Assembly: GCA_029554865.1 (NCBI GenBank)
Contig: JAKPUX010000191.1
Span: forward strand, 26,701-90,700
Reading direction: 5' to 3'
DNA length: 64,000 nt
DNA from: a bacterium
GTDB taxonomy: Bacteria; Zhuqueibacterota; Zhuqueibacteria; Residuimicrobiales; Residuimicrobiaceae
The position numbers and the translations under genes are program-made. Positions 45,981 through 55,647 of this stretch are shown piece after piece (the first letter of the stretch is position 1; each line of letters starts with the position of its first letter). The notes below the pieces were generated by a model, which ran no database searches, was not told the DNA's origin, and saw nothing but the letters and a program-made list of their open reading frames with translations.

Positions 45981-48900
45981 TCACTTGAGAAATACCAGCT
46001 TGATCATTTGATGCAGGCCCTCGCCGCGCAGCACGCAGGGATAGACCCCGGAGGGCACCGTTTCACCGCTGTCCGACTGGCCGTTCCAGACCAGCCGGTG
46101 ATAGCCGGCCGCAGCCCTGCCGGCGTAGAGCGTCCGGACGGCCTGGCCCGACATATTGTAGATTCTGATCTCGACTTCCTGAGGCGCTGCCAGTTCCCAT
46201 GCGATCGTGGTCTCGGGATTGAAGGGGTTGGGATAATTCTGCACCAGGCGGCTGCGCGTGGGCAGCAGCGCCTCATCCCGTCCGGAGGCGACGCCCGTAG
46301 GCTGCTGCACCGACCAGGCCTGCGCCACCGAATCGCTCTGGTCGTATACAGTCGCAGTCAGGGTGAACTGGGCCGGCAGGGCAGTGCCGGTTAGGATAGT
46401 CAGGGTATCCCCCTCTCCCACCAGCCGCCCGTTGAGCCGCCAGCGGCAGGTCAGGGCATCTCCGTCCTGATCGGAAGACTGCACGCTGAAAGTCGCGGGC
46501 TTGAAGGCCGGGGCCTGGATGTAAAAGGACTCGGGCTGATAGGCATAGATCACCGGGGGCCGGTTGAGGTTCTGGACCCGGACCGTGGTGGTCTTGCTGG
46601 TCACCCCCCCGTTTTCGTCCCTCGCCGTGAAACGGATGATATGGCGCCCCTGTTGATCATGTCCTGGCCGCCAGATGAAGAGCCTGCTGTTGACGGGATC
46701 GAAGGTGGCGCCGGCCGGCAGATTCTCAACGGAAAGAGTGACCGCTCCGCCGTCCGGATCGACCGCCCTGACCTCGAAAACCAGATTGATGGTCTCCAGC
46801 ACGGTGGTGTCGTCGACGGCGTAGATGACCGGCCCGAGATTCTCGATCAAGAGGGCTGAGAAGAGCGCCTCCTTGCCGGGCAGGGATGGGGATCTGGCCT
46901 GCAGGGTCTGGGTGCCGCCTGCGCCCAGGGTCCAACTGGCCGCTGCGATGCCCGCTCCGTCGGTGATCACGACTGCCGGGGCGACCGAGCCGCCGCCGGC
47001 GAGGGGGGCGAACTGGACGGTCTGGCCCGGGACGCCGTTGCCAAAGCGATCGGTGAGGCGCACCTTGATCGGGGCGGGCAGAGTCTTGAGGGCGCGGGCG
47101 GGCTGCTGATCGCCTTCGTGGACCACCATTTCGGCCGCTGCACCGGGAGTGGCGAAGAGGGTAAAGGCGACCGGCGAGCCGTTGACATGGCTGCTGCTGG
47201 CCTGACAGAGATAGACCCCGGCCGTGGTGCCGAGGCGAAGCGTCGCCGCCGCCTGGCCGTCATTGTCAGTATAGAGGGGCTGTGGCTCGACGATCGCGGC
47301 CCCGCCAGTCAGGCTTTCGAAATGGACGGGGACATTGGCGACCGGATTGCCCGCCAGATCGGTAACCTGCACCATGAGCGGATAAAGGCTCTTGCCGGCC
47401 TCGTCTGAGAGGCTGTCGCCGTAAATCCGGGTAATCAGCGCCGGGATCGAACGGGATACCGAGAGTGTAAAGTCGACCGGGTCGCCTGAACCCGCCAGTG
47501 CGCGGATTCTGACCACACCGGGCTCAGTACCCGCCGCGACGCGCATTCGCGCCAGGCCGTAACGGTCGCTGAGCACGGCGCTGGTGGTGCCCAGGCTGGC
47601 TGAACCCTGGAGTACGGCGAAAGTGATCCCCACCCCGAAAATGGGGGCGCCATGATCATCCACCACCCGTACGGTGAGGCTGTCCGGAAAAAGGGTGCCC
47701 GGAGCCGCGAACTGGTTATCCCCCCCCGACTTTTCAAGCTGTATCTGCTGGGGTAAAAGGGCGGTGGCGGTGATGGTGCGCAGGACTGCAGTGCCAGCGG
47801 CGCGCACATCGAGCTTTTGTTCGCCGACGCTGGAGCCGAGGATCCAGGTCGCCTGCGCGCGCCCGGCCTGATCGGTCATTATCGTCTGCCCGGGTGAAAC
47901 CTCGCCGCTGCCCACGGCCGGCGTGAAGATCAGCTCAGCGCCGGCGACCGGATTGCCGTAAAAATCCTCCAGCCGCACCACTACAGGCTTTTCGAGGGCC
48001 GACTGGATGTAGCCGGACTGGAAATCGCCATCCACCGCGCTGATGCGCTGGGGAGTGCCCGCCTTGAACTGCACAACCGGGGCCACGCCGAGATATCTCT
48101 CCTTGCTGGAGATATAGATTCTGATCGTTTTGCTGCCGGCGACCGTCGAGCTCACATAGCCCTCGGTCTCGCCCGCGCCGTCCGTAGCCGCCTCGGGCTG
48201 GACGATGCGGTTGCCGTCGCCGCTGACCAGCAGGGTGACCCGCTCTCCGGGAACACCATTCCCCGCACCATCGACCAGGCGGACGCGCACAGCACATTCA
48301 GCGACCCCGTCAGCCGTGACCGGGCTGGTGATCGTCACCGTCGAGGCACTGGTGTCGGGCTGCCCGTAAGGGGCGCTGATGGCCATGGTGAGCGGCGAAT
48401 TGACCAGGGCCGAAACCCCGTCGTTGGCGCTGGCCTGCACGATATGGGTCTGGCTGCCCAGCTCCACCCCGAGCCGGAAGCTGATCTGGGCGATGCCGGC
48501 GGCATTGCTCTGCACCGTGGCGGAGGAGAGCGCTCCCACCCCCAGCTTTCCTGAGCCCTTGACCACCTTGAAGAGCACCTCCTGGCCGGCCACAGCCTGC
48601 CCCGCCTTGTCGACAATTTTCACCGCCAGGGGAAACGGTAGCACCTCGCCGGCCTGGGCGCTGGCGCCGCCGCCGCTGACACCATCCATCTTGTGGGCGA
48701 GGCTCTTGCGGGCGCTCACGTAAAACCTGACCGGGGAGCCGGAGAGATGGACTCCGCTGCCCTGAAAGGACTGGGCCTCAAAGACATTGTTGGCGATGCC
48801 ATAGGCGGAGCCCAGGGTGGCCGTGACCGCCACCACCCCGTTGGCATCACTGATCCTGGTGACCTCCGGCTGTCCTTCCAGATGGCCGCCGCCGCGCCGC

Positions 48901-51900
48901 ACCCAGAAGGTCACCGGATGGTTGGGCACGGCATAGCCGCTGAGGTCGGTCACCCGCACGCGCAGGGGGGCATCCAGAGGCTGGCCCGCCAGACCCGAAC
49001 TGCTGTCGGGCGAGACACGCTGCAGCATGGCGGGATCGGAGACCGCTGTGGCCGAGAAGAGGAGCGGCGAACCCGCCAGAGCAGTCCCCTCCCCAAAGGA
49101 GGTGACGGCGACTGTGTAGACGCCCGGGTTATCCCCAAGCTTGAAGAGCGCCTGGGCAATCCCCGCGCTGTCGCTCGAAAGGGTCACACTCTTCTGGTCG
49201 TTGATCCAGCCGCCCGCGCCGGCGATCGCAAAGGTGACCGGGTGGCCCGGCACGCCATTGCCATAGTCATCCGCAATCCGCACCTGCAACAGGCGGGAGA
49301 GGGTATAGCCCGGCGCACCGCTCTGCAGATCGCCATCCAGCTTGAGCAGCAGGGCGGGCTGTGCCGCACCCGTTGAGGCAGTGAAATAGATCACCCGGTC
49401 CAGTCCGCTGTACTGCACGCTGACGTGGTTGTTGGCCGTGCCCGCCTGCGTCCCCAGTCGAAGATGGACAGAGGCCCGCCCCTCCTCATCGGTCTGGACG
49501 CTCTGCTGCTGCGCCCCGTCGAGGGTGCCGCCGCCGGCCGTGACCTGAAATAAAAGATCGTAAAAGGGACAGGGATTACTGACGCTGTCGACCAGCTGGA
49601 CGACGAGGGGGGCCTCCAGCAGCCCGTCGGCGGTGCCGGACTGATTGTTGCCGCTGACGTAGAGCAAATTGCGTGGCCGGCCGGCCACAACGATGCGCTC
49701 CAGCGCCGTCGCCTGGATCTCGAGCGGAGAGCCGGAAAGGGACTGACCATTGGCCGAAGAGGTTATGCGCAGGCTCTGGGTTGACAGTGGGACCGGACCG
49801 AGCTGCCAGGCGACCGCAGCGATGCCGTCGCTATTGGTGAGGCGTTCCACGGCGGCACCATCTCCAGGCTTAAGCCGTCCATCCCCGGCAGAGATAAGGA
49901 ACTGCACGGGATGGCCGCTCTGGGGCGCCCCCAGACTGCTGGTCACGCGCACCCGGATGGAGTCGGCCAGAATCTGGCCGGTGTAGGCGGATTGGCCGCT
50001 GCCCGAGAGCAGGGTCAGAGCGGCCGGGCCGGTATTGATCACCGTGAGGGAAAAAAGAGCGCTCTCAGCCCCGGTCGACGCCGTGATCGCCCGCCCCCCC
50101 GCCGTGTTGCCGGCGGTGAAAACAACCCGGGCGATGCCGCGCCCGTCAGTATGGACCGTCCCGGCGGGGGCGAAACTGCCCTCACCACCCTGTGCCGTAA
50201 AGGTCACCGGCGCACCGGCAACCGCCTTGCCCTGGGCATCTCTGACCTCCACGACCAGGGGCTGATTCAGGGGCAGCCCCGCCATCCCGCTCTGGTTGTC
50301 GCCGTCGAGCACCGTGATCGAGGCCGGCTTGCTGAAATAAAACCTGCGGTTGGTCCCGAGACGGCTCCTGAGTGTGGTCCCGTCCAGCATCCGGATCCTG
50401 ACATCGACGGAATCACGCATGGCGACACCAAAATGCTGGACGATATCATCCTGGGCCAGATAGCCATAGCCGGTGATGATCTGTTTGTAACCGACCAGAT
50501 GTTCCATATCATCCATGTGGCCCTTTTCGAAGAGCCAGATCTTGGTGCCGATGGCGCCGAGATCGCCCCCGGGGCCGCGCCCCCAGATTTTAAGCCAGCG
50601 GTTGGAGGAGGGTGTATCGTTGCGAAACATGCGGTTGCTGTAGGCCGCATTGGTGTCCTTGTTGGCGTCGACATAGTAGATGTCGAGATCGCCGTCGTTA
50701 TCCATATCGGCGATCGAACCCCCGCGGGGGTCATACATCGCAATCTCGACGCCGCTGTTGCCCTGCAGGGCGTACTTGCCGGTACCGTCGTTCAGGTAGA
50801 TCCGCCCCTTGTCGCGGGTACGCGGGGCGAAGATGTCGAGATCCCCGTCATTATCCATGTCAAAAATGAAAGATGTGAAGCCCCACTGTTCGATGACCAC
50901 ATCCGTACTGACATTCTTGAAATAGCCCTTGCCGTCGTTCTGCAGGACGCGGATATTGGGCCGGGCCTCATCGACATAGACGACGAAGGCATCGAGGTCG
51001 CCATCGTTGTCATAATCGGCGAAGGTGGTACCGTTGATGTCGTTGCTCTCGGAGAACATGCCGCGCTCGCGGATGTTCGCCTCGGTGAAATTGCCATTGC
51101 CGTCGTTGATGAAGAGGTCATTGGGGGCCGGGGTTGGCCCGCGTCCCCAGAGGGGTTGGCCGAAGGCGTCGACCCCTAGGTAAGTATAATTGCGATGGCA
51201 AACGAAAATGTCGACATCACCGTCTTCATCGATGTCGATCGCGTTCACCCCCTGGGTTCCCTCATTGCTGGGATTGACCGGAGTGCAGCCGCGATCACCG
51301 GCGTTGGTGTAGGTGCCGTTGCCATTGTTGATAAAAAGTTCGTTGGGCTGGGGCGGCACCGTCCAGGGATTGCCGTTAACATCCTCGACCGGCCCCCAGT
51401 TGGTACCATAGAGGTCGATGTCCCCGTCATTTTCGGCATCGAAGGCAACCAGGGCGCGGGTACCATAGCCCATCTCGCCATAGGTGTCGTAGGTGACGCG
51501 TGTCGAGAGCAGGGTGGCGGCGGTGGTATGGTTTTCAAAGGTGCCGTCCCCACGGTTGCGGTAGAGACGAACGCGGTCATCAGTGGTGGCATTAAAGATA
51601 TCCAGATCGCCGTCATTGTCATAATCGGCAAAGATCACACCGTGGGATCCGGTCAGTCCATAGCTGTCGGTCACGCCGCGGGCGCCGTCCTCCTCGGTGT
51701 AGGGGGCGCCGGCATGGCTGATATAGAGGGTCTCGGGAACCTTGCGGTTGGCGAAACGGACGGCGCTGGCGATATAGAGATCGGGCAGGGAATCGCCCGA
51801 GATGTCGGCCCAAATGCTGCCATGGCCGAAGACGCTGACCCCGTTGACCACCCAGCCGGGGACCTTCATCGTCGAGGTCACATCCGTGAACCTGATGGTC

Positions 51901-52010
51901 TGCGCAGCTCCGAGCCCGGGCAGAAACAGCAGCAGGAGCGGGACCAGCAGTCTCTTTTTTAAACAGGTGTGATACAGTGAGTCAATTCGTCTCTTCAAGC
52001 GCAGAGGCAT
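45981..52010 (-). CDS. Giant secreted VCBS/UnbV/Ig-repeat protein with sorting domain (paralogue A)
   Basis: 2009 aa, ATG with GGAG 8 bases upstream. Signal peptide (to about LPGLGAAQ). VCBS/FG-GAP head (about 40-470; DYDNDGDLD, DAENDGDID, DIDEDGDVD, DMDNDGDLD), ASPIC/UnbV (about 475-565), eleven Ig-like domains (566-1730), cadherin-like (ATFDPVNSRLFIWRPGHDQQ) and PKD-like domains, then the QNYPNPFNPETTIAWEL sorting domain. First gene of the tandem array and probably of its transcript. The Ig domains are of the bacterial Big_1/invasin kind, which form rigid rods in adhesins. Substrate or receptor not predictable. Confidence 0.85.
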   Translation of the reverse strand: MPLRLKRRIDSLYHTCLKKRLLVPLLLLFLPGLGAAQTIRFTDVTSTMKVPGWVVNGVSVFGHGSIWADISGDSLPDLYIASAVRFANRKVPETLYISHAGAPYTEEDGARGVTDSYGLTGSHGVIFADYDNDGDLDIFNATTDDRVRLYRNRGDGTFENHTTAATLLSTRVTYDTYGEMGYGTRALVAFDAENDGDIDLYGTNWGPVEDVNGNPWTVPPQPNELFINNGNGTYTNAGDRGCTPVNPSNEGTQGVNAIDIDEDGDVDIFVCHRNYTYLGVDAFGQPLWGRGPTPAPNDLFINDGNGNFTEANIRERGMFSESNDINGTTFADYDNDGDLDAFVVYVDEARPNIRVLQNDGKGYFKNVSTDVVIEQWGFTSFIFDMDNDGDLDIFAPRTRDKGRIYLNDGTGKYALQGNSGVEIAMYDPRGGSIADMDNDGDLDIYYVDANKDTNAAYSNRMFRNDTPSSNRWLKIWGRGPGGDLGAIGTKIWLFEKGHMDDMEHLVGYKQIITGYGYLAQDDIVQHFGVAMRDSVDVRIRMLDGTTLRSRLGTNRRFYFSKPASITVLDGDNQSGMAGLPLNQPLVVEVRDAQGKAVAGAPVTFTAQGGEGSFAPAGTVHTDGRGIARVVFTAGNTAGGRAITASTGAESALFSLTVINTGPAALTLLSGSGQSAYTGQILADSIRVRVTSSLGAPQSGHPVQFLISAGDGRLKPGDGAAVERLTNSDGIAAVAWQLGPVPLSTQSLRITSSANGQSLSGSPLEIQATALERIVVAGRPRNLLYVSGNNQSGTADGLLEAPLVVQLVDSVSNPCPFYDLLFQVTAGGGTLDGAQQQSVQTDEEGRASVHLRLGTQAGTANNHVSVQYSGLDRVIYFTASTGAAQPALLLKLDGDLQSGAPGYTLSRLLQVRIADDYGNGVPGHPVTFAIAGAGGWINDQKSVTLSSDSAGIAQALFKLGDNPGVYTVAVTSFGEGTALAGSPLLFSATAVSDPAMLQRVSPDSSSGLAGQPLDAPLRVRVTDLSGYAVPNHPVTFWVRRGGGHLEGQPEVTRISDANGVVAVTATLGSAYGIANNVFEAQSFQGSGVHLSGSPVRFYVSARKSLAHKMDGVSGGGASAQAGEVLPFPLAVKIVDKAGQAVAGQEVLFKVVKGSGKLGVGALSSATVQSNAAGIAQISFRLGVELGSQTHIVQASANDGVSALVNSPLTMAISAPYGQPDTSASTVTITSPVTADGVAECAVRVRLVDGAGNGVPGERVTLLVSGDGNRIVQPEAATDGAGETEGYVSSTVAGSKTIRIYISSKERYLGVAPVVQFKAGTPQRISAVDGDFQSGYIQSALEKPVVVRLEDFYGNPVAGAELIFTPAVGSGEVSPGQTIMTDQAGRAQATWILGSSVGEQKLDVRAAGTAVLRTITATALLPQQIQLEKSGGDNQFAAPGTLFPDSLTVRVVDDHGAPIFGVGITFAVLQGSASLGTTSAVLSDRYGLARMRVAAGTEPGVVRIRALAGSGDPVDFTLSVSRSIPALITRIYGDSLSDEAGKSLYPLMVQVTDLAGNPVANVPVHFESLTGGAAIVEPQPLYTDNDGQAAATLRLGTTAGVYLCQASSSHVNGSPVAFTLFATPGAAAEMVVHEGDQQPARALKTLPAPIKVRLTDRFGNGVPGQTVQFAPLAGGGSVAPAVVITDGAGIAAASWTLGAGGTQTLQARSPSLPGKEALFSALLIENLGPVIYAVDDTTVLETINLVFEVRAVDPDGGAVTLSVENLPAGATFDPVNSRLFIWRPGHDQQGRHIIRFTARDENGGVTSKTTTVRVQNLNRPPVIYAYQPESFYIQAPAFKPATFSVQSSDQDGDALTCRWRLNGRLVGEGDTLTILTGTALPAQFTLTATVYDQSDSVAQAWSVQQPTGVASGRDEALLPTRSRLVQNYPNPFNPETTIAWELAAPQEVEIRIYNMSGQAVRTLYAGRAAAGYHRLVWNGQSDSGETVPSGVYPCVLRGEGLHQMIKLVFLK

Positions 52011-52031
52011 AAGGAATGCTCCGAAGCATAC

Positions 52032-52059
52032 AATTTATTGAATTACATGGATATAGCAA
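52032..52059 (-). promoter_or_regulatory. Candidate promoter of the giant adhesin array
   Basis: On (-): TTGCTA, 16-base spacer, TAAATT. The same 'ATTGCTATAT' element also lies upstream of the TonB-receptor gene (about 59030-59042), which may point to shared control. The leader would be very short. Confidence 0.35.
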
Positions 52060-52252
52060 TGCCTGACCAAAGCTGCGTTAGAATTGGCCCCCGCTCATCG
52101 CCCACTTTTAAGCAACAATCAGGCCCAATTCGTGCGGAGAGTCGATTTTTCGCCCCTGGGCTGGATGGCGTGCGTTTGAAGCCGGAAATGGCGGTCCATT
52201 CAACTCATTTATTTATATATTATTACAACAGAAGGATAGCTTTCCGGGAGAG

Positions 52253-52286
52253 CAAAAAAGAGCCCCGGTCCGTGCTGGACCGGGGC
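52253..52286 (-). terminator. Intrinsic terminator after PorV-like gene
   Basis: GCCCCGGTCC (52262-52271), loop GTGCT, GGACCGGGGC (52277-52286), with the T-run on (-) at 52254-52259. Confidence 0.9.
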
Positions 52287-52372
52287 GGGAAAATCCACCC
52301 CTGAAGGCATTGAAGGAGGTGAGAGCAGAGAGCCGGGGCGTCCGCGGGCGGCGGGACGACTCGCAGGCGTCC

Positions 52373-53398
52373 CTAGTAGCTGACGCCGAAAGAGAAGGAG
52401 TGCACCGATTTGAAGAGGCCGAAATCCTGAAAGGCGTAATCGATGCGCAGTTTCGAGTCGCCAAGGGACTGGCGCACCCCGAAGCCGAGGGTCAGGCCGC
52501 GCTGATCATAGTTGCCCATGTAACCGGCGCGGAGGAGAAACTGCTGCCTGTAGGCATATTCGATGCCGTACTTGGCCTTTTCCTTGAAATCACGGGGGTG
52601 GCGGGTCTCAAAGCCGGCCGTCATCTGGTGCTCATCCTGCTCGCCCAGCCAGATCGAGAGGGGATCGAAGGAGAGGCTGAAACTGACCGCATAGGGAAGC
52701 GGAAATTTTTCCTCCTCGTACTTGATCTCCCGGGAAAAGTTCTGCATGGCCGCGCCGAAGCGGATGTTGTAGAGGCGAAAGTCATAGATGGCGCCGATGT
52801 CGACGGCAGGTTCGGAGAGGGCGTAGCTTTTCTCCTCCATGCTCATGTTCGGATCGTCCACATCCGTGCCGGTGACCCCGACCCAGGCGGAACCGAGGTC
52901 CTGGTGGGCATATTTGACGTGGACGCCGTAGGAGAAGCGGTCGCTCACCCGCTGGCTGAAGGCGAGGCCGATAGCAAAGGACTGGGGCGAAAAGGCCCCG
53001 GTCTCTTCGAAGCCGAGTTCATTGGCGGCGCGGCGGGTGCCGTAGAAATCGCCATAATCCATGATCAGGGCGTCGAGGCCGATCACCCCAAAGCTGCCGA
53101 GCCGGATGGCCCCGGCCAGGGCGCTGTGGTTGATGTCGGCGATGCCGCGGGTGTAATTGATGTTAAAATCATATTTTTCTTCAATCCAGCCCAGGCCGGC
53201 GGGATTCCAGAAGAGGGTGTTGCTGTTGCGCAGGGTCACCAGCCCGAGGCCGCCGCGGCCGATCGCTTCGGCGGAGACCGGGTTCTCCAGGAAGCGGAAG
53301 CCCACCTGCCCTTTCTTGATGATCTCGGCATGCCCGCAGGGGCTCAGGAGCATCAGGACCAGGGCGCATATTAGAAAGAGGTGCATAGGGGTTTTCAT
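52373..53398 (-). CDS. PorV/PorQ-family outer-membrane protein
   Basis: 341 aa from ATG 53398 behind GGGAGATG; the open frame reaches 53455 but the added part is not a signal. Signal peptide (MKTPMHLFLICALVLMLLSP...GHA), then the family hallmark: 'FLENPVSAEAIGRGGLGLV' and 'SNTLFWNPAGLGWIEE', a FadL-like barrel. In the type IX system PorV carries cargo with C-terminal sorting domains to the attachment complex. Its place directly before four such cargo genes suggests a dedicated shuttle, which is an inference. Last gene of a TonB receptor/701-aa protein/PorV unit. Confidence 0.85.
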   Translation of the reverse strand: MKTPMHLFLICALVLMLLSPCGHAEIIKKGQVGFRFLENPVSAEAIGRGGLGLVTLRNSNTLFWNPAGLGWIEEKYDFNINYTRGIADINHSALAGAIRLGSFGVIGLDALIMDYGDFYGTRRAANELGFEETGAFSPQSFAIGLAFSQRVSDRFSYGVHVKYAHQDLGSAWVGVTGTDVDDPNMSMEEKSYALSEPAVDIGAIYDFRLYNIRFGAAMQNFSREIKYEEEKFPLPYAVSFSLSFDPLSIWLGEQDEHQMTAGFETRHPRDFKEKAKYGIEYAYRQQFLLRAGYMGNYDQRGLTLGFGVRQSLGDSKLRIDYAFQDFGLFKSVHSFSFGVSY

Positions 53399-53455
53399 AA
53401 CATCTCCCTCGGTTAAATAGCTCAGAGCGCAGGCTCCAGGGGTTTCGGGTTCCAT

Positions 53456-55561
53456 TCAGCGCACCACGATGAATTTGACATACTGATCGGGCAGGGCGTT
53501 ACCCTTCACATCCCGGGCCTCGGTGACGGTGAGGAGGTAGATGCCGCTGACGATATACTGATTGGAATCGGTGCGCTGGTCCCACACCACCTGGTCGGTG
53601 CCGAAATGGTCGAAGGAGGTGATCCGGTCGCCGGTTTCGGTGAAGACGCTGAGCTTGCACTTGTAGGGCAGATTGACGAAGAGAATGCGCGATTCGGCGC
53701 CGGGAAAGCCGAGGCTGCCGGCGTTGAGGGTCGCCGGATTGGGGACGACGAGCACCTTGTCGGTGGTGGCGAGCCCCGCCTTGAAAGGGATGGCCGGCAG
53801 TCCGGTGCGGTTGGCATAGCGCGAGCTCTCCAGCCGCTGACCGGGGAAGAGGCCGTCGGTGTTCTGGGTGCCGTTGTCGAGGGCGGTGACAGCGTAATAA
53901 TAGCTGACGCCGCGGGTCACCTCGGTGTCGACGTAGCGCTGGGTGGAGCGCTCGGTGATCTCGGCGATCATCTGCCAATCCTCGCCGGTGTAGCGGTCCT
54001 GGGGATCGAGGACGTAGGCGGCGCCTTTTTTGCGATAGACGCGCCAGGCCTGCCAGTCATCGACGCCGGTGTCGGGGTCCTTGAACCAGGAGGGGTCGGG
54101 GTAGGACCATTCGACGACATTCTGGTCGGCGTCGCTGGTGACGGTCAGGTCCGGAGCGGGCGGGGGATCGGGGACGTTGAGGTTGCGGTTCCAGGCCCAG
54201 AGGGCGCGGTCGAGGGTCCTGGCCAGAGAATCGCGCCCGGTGAGCATATAGTCCCGTTTCTGCTGGTCGGAGATATCACCTTTGAACCAGCCGCGGCCGA
54301 TGGAGTCGGCCTTGGCATCGGAAATCGAGCCCACGCCGATGGCATAGACCACGGTGATGCTGTCGTAGCGGGCGGCGGCGGCGTTCCTGGTCAGCTCGTA
54401 GGGACCGACGGTGATGAAGCGCATCGGGCCTTTTTCCGGCGAGGTCGAGAAACCGGCCGAGATAATATCGAGGGGAAACTTGCCCCGGCTGTCGAGGCCG
54501 AGATAGGTGTCGCGCAGGCCGAAGTCGCGTCGCCCCCAGAGGTCGGCGACAATGCCGGCGTGCGGCATGCTGAAGGGCTGCGAGAGATCCTCGCTCTGGT
54601 CTGTGACCGATTTGGGGGCATGCAGCAGGGCAAAGCCGGGGATCTGGGGCGCGACCAGGCGGCCGTTGGTGCGGTCGGGATCGCCGGTGTGGTCGGTGCT
54701 GCCGTTGGGATAGGCGGTCGCACCCGATTTGGTAGCATCCCAGTAATAGGCGATCTTGAGGCTGTCGCGCACCCCCCCGCCGGCCAGCCGGGAAGGATAG
54801 GCGAACCAGCTGTCGAGGTCATCCTCGCCCTCAAAGGAGAAACCGCGCTGCACTTCATACTCTCCGGCCTTGGTGGGGCCGAAGCTGAAGGAGAGCGGCC
54901 ACCACAGCCTGATCTTCTGGTCGGGGAAGAAATCGATATCGATGGGATTCTCGATCGGGCGCTTGGTCTCGCCGGTGAACTTGAAGGTGAGCTTGTAGAT
55001 GAGATAATCACTGTGATTGGGATTGCTGAAGGCGTAGATCTCGCCGCGGGTGCGGATGCCCCAGAAGGGCAAAATATCCTCCCAGACCGCCTTGATGTCC
55101 GAGCTGAGGTTGGGATCGGTCTCCCAGCGGTATTCGCGCGTCAGCGGCGTGCCATCGACGACGATGAAGGGCGGGCGGTGCCGGCGAACCTCCCAGGAAT
55201 AGTCGTTGCGGCCGACGCTGGTGAAGGGAGTGGGAATGATCTTGTGCTGCCCGAGCTGATCCACCGTGCCGCTGTCATCGAGGCAGACGGGGTGAAATAT
55301 CTGATAAAGCATCTGGCTGTGCCACTGGTCCTGCGGCCAGTAAAACAGCTCGGTGTTCTGGGCATCCGAACCGGTAAGCATCCAGCTGTACTGGCTGGTG
55401 AACTGCCCCTCGCCGTTGAGCTTTTTCATCTCCAGGTTGATCGCGTTGACGTCGATGAACATCGGGGGTCCGTTGTAGTTGCGCTGCGCCAGGCCGACGC
55501 CATGCATCAGCAGCAGTAAACTCATCCCCCAAACGGGGAGGTATCTGCATCTGCGGCTCAT
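53456..55561 (-). CDS. Exported 701-aa protein with FN3-like region, function unknown
   Basis: 701 aa with a signal peptide (LLLLMHGVGLAQ). Central part 'YLIYKLTFKFTGETKRPIENP' and 'IDFFPDQKIRLWWPLSFSFG' resembles long exported proteins that often follow TonB receptors in KSB1/Calditrichota-type genomes. Residues about 480-600 read as an FN3-like unit (VEWSYPDPSWFKDP...GVSYYYAVTALDNG). The end 'SGIYLLTVTEARDVKGN...YVKFIVVR' resembles the last strands of an FlgD-Ig sorting domain but lacks NPFNP. It lies between the receptor and the PorV-like gene in one unit. No enzyme motif. Confidence 0.7.
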   Translation of the reverse strand: MSRRCRYLPVWGMSLLLLMHGVGLAQRNYNGPPMFIDVNAINLEMKKLNGEGQFTSQYSWMLTGSDAQNTELFYWPQDQWHSQMLYQIFHPVCLDDSGTVDQLGQHKIIPTPFTSVGRNDYSWEVRRHRPPFIVVDGTPLTREYRWETDPNLSSDIKAVWEDILPFWGIRTRGEIYAFSNPNHSDYLIYKLTFKFTGETKRPIENPIDIDFFPDQKIRLWWPLSFSFGPTKAGEYEVQRGFSFEGEDDLDSWFAYPSRLAGGGVRDSLKIAYYWDATKSGATAYPNGSTDHTGDPDRTNGRLVAPQIPGFALLHAPKSVTDQSEDLSQPFSMPHAGIVADLWGRRDFGLRDTYLGLDSRGKFPLDIISAGFSTSPEKGPMRFITVGPYELTRNAAAARYDSITVVYAIGVGSISDAKADSIGRGWFKGDISDQQKRDYMLTGRDSLARTLDRALWAWNRNLNVPDPPPAPDLTVTSDADQNVVEWSYPDPSWFKDPDTGVDDWQAWRVYRKKGAAYVLDPQDRYTGEDWQMIAEITERSTQRYVDTEVTRGVSYYYAVTALDNGTQNTDGLFPGQRLESSRYANRTGLPAIPFKAGLATTDKVLVVPNPATLNAGSLGFPGAESRILFVNLPYKCKLSVFTETGDRITSFDHFGTDQVVWDQRTDSNQYIVSGIYLLTVTEARDVKGNALPDQYVKFIVVR

Positions 55562-55647
55562 CTTTTGCTCCTTGCCAGAATGGTCTTCTTGTATTTTAAG
55601 CGAGCTGGCGCGGCCGGAGGGCTCGGCGCCGGTCCCGCGGTCCTTCG

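Larger units (their letters stand above)
52011..52372. other. 362-base intergenic region between adhesin array and PorV gene
   Basis: No gene seen. It holds the terminator of the PorV-side operon (52253-52286) and, in an AT-rich part, a possible (-) promoter for the adhesin array: TTGCTA (52059-52054), 16 bases, TAAATT (52037-52032). An 88-codon (+) frame here is not protein-like. Confidence 0.5.

Noticed and set aside
52038..52304. 88-codon (+) frame between adhesin array and PorV gene
   Set aside because: Runs through a terminator and an AT-rich promoter area; no ribosome site or recognisable pattern.
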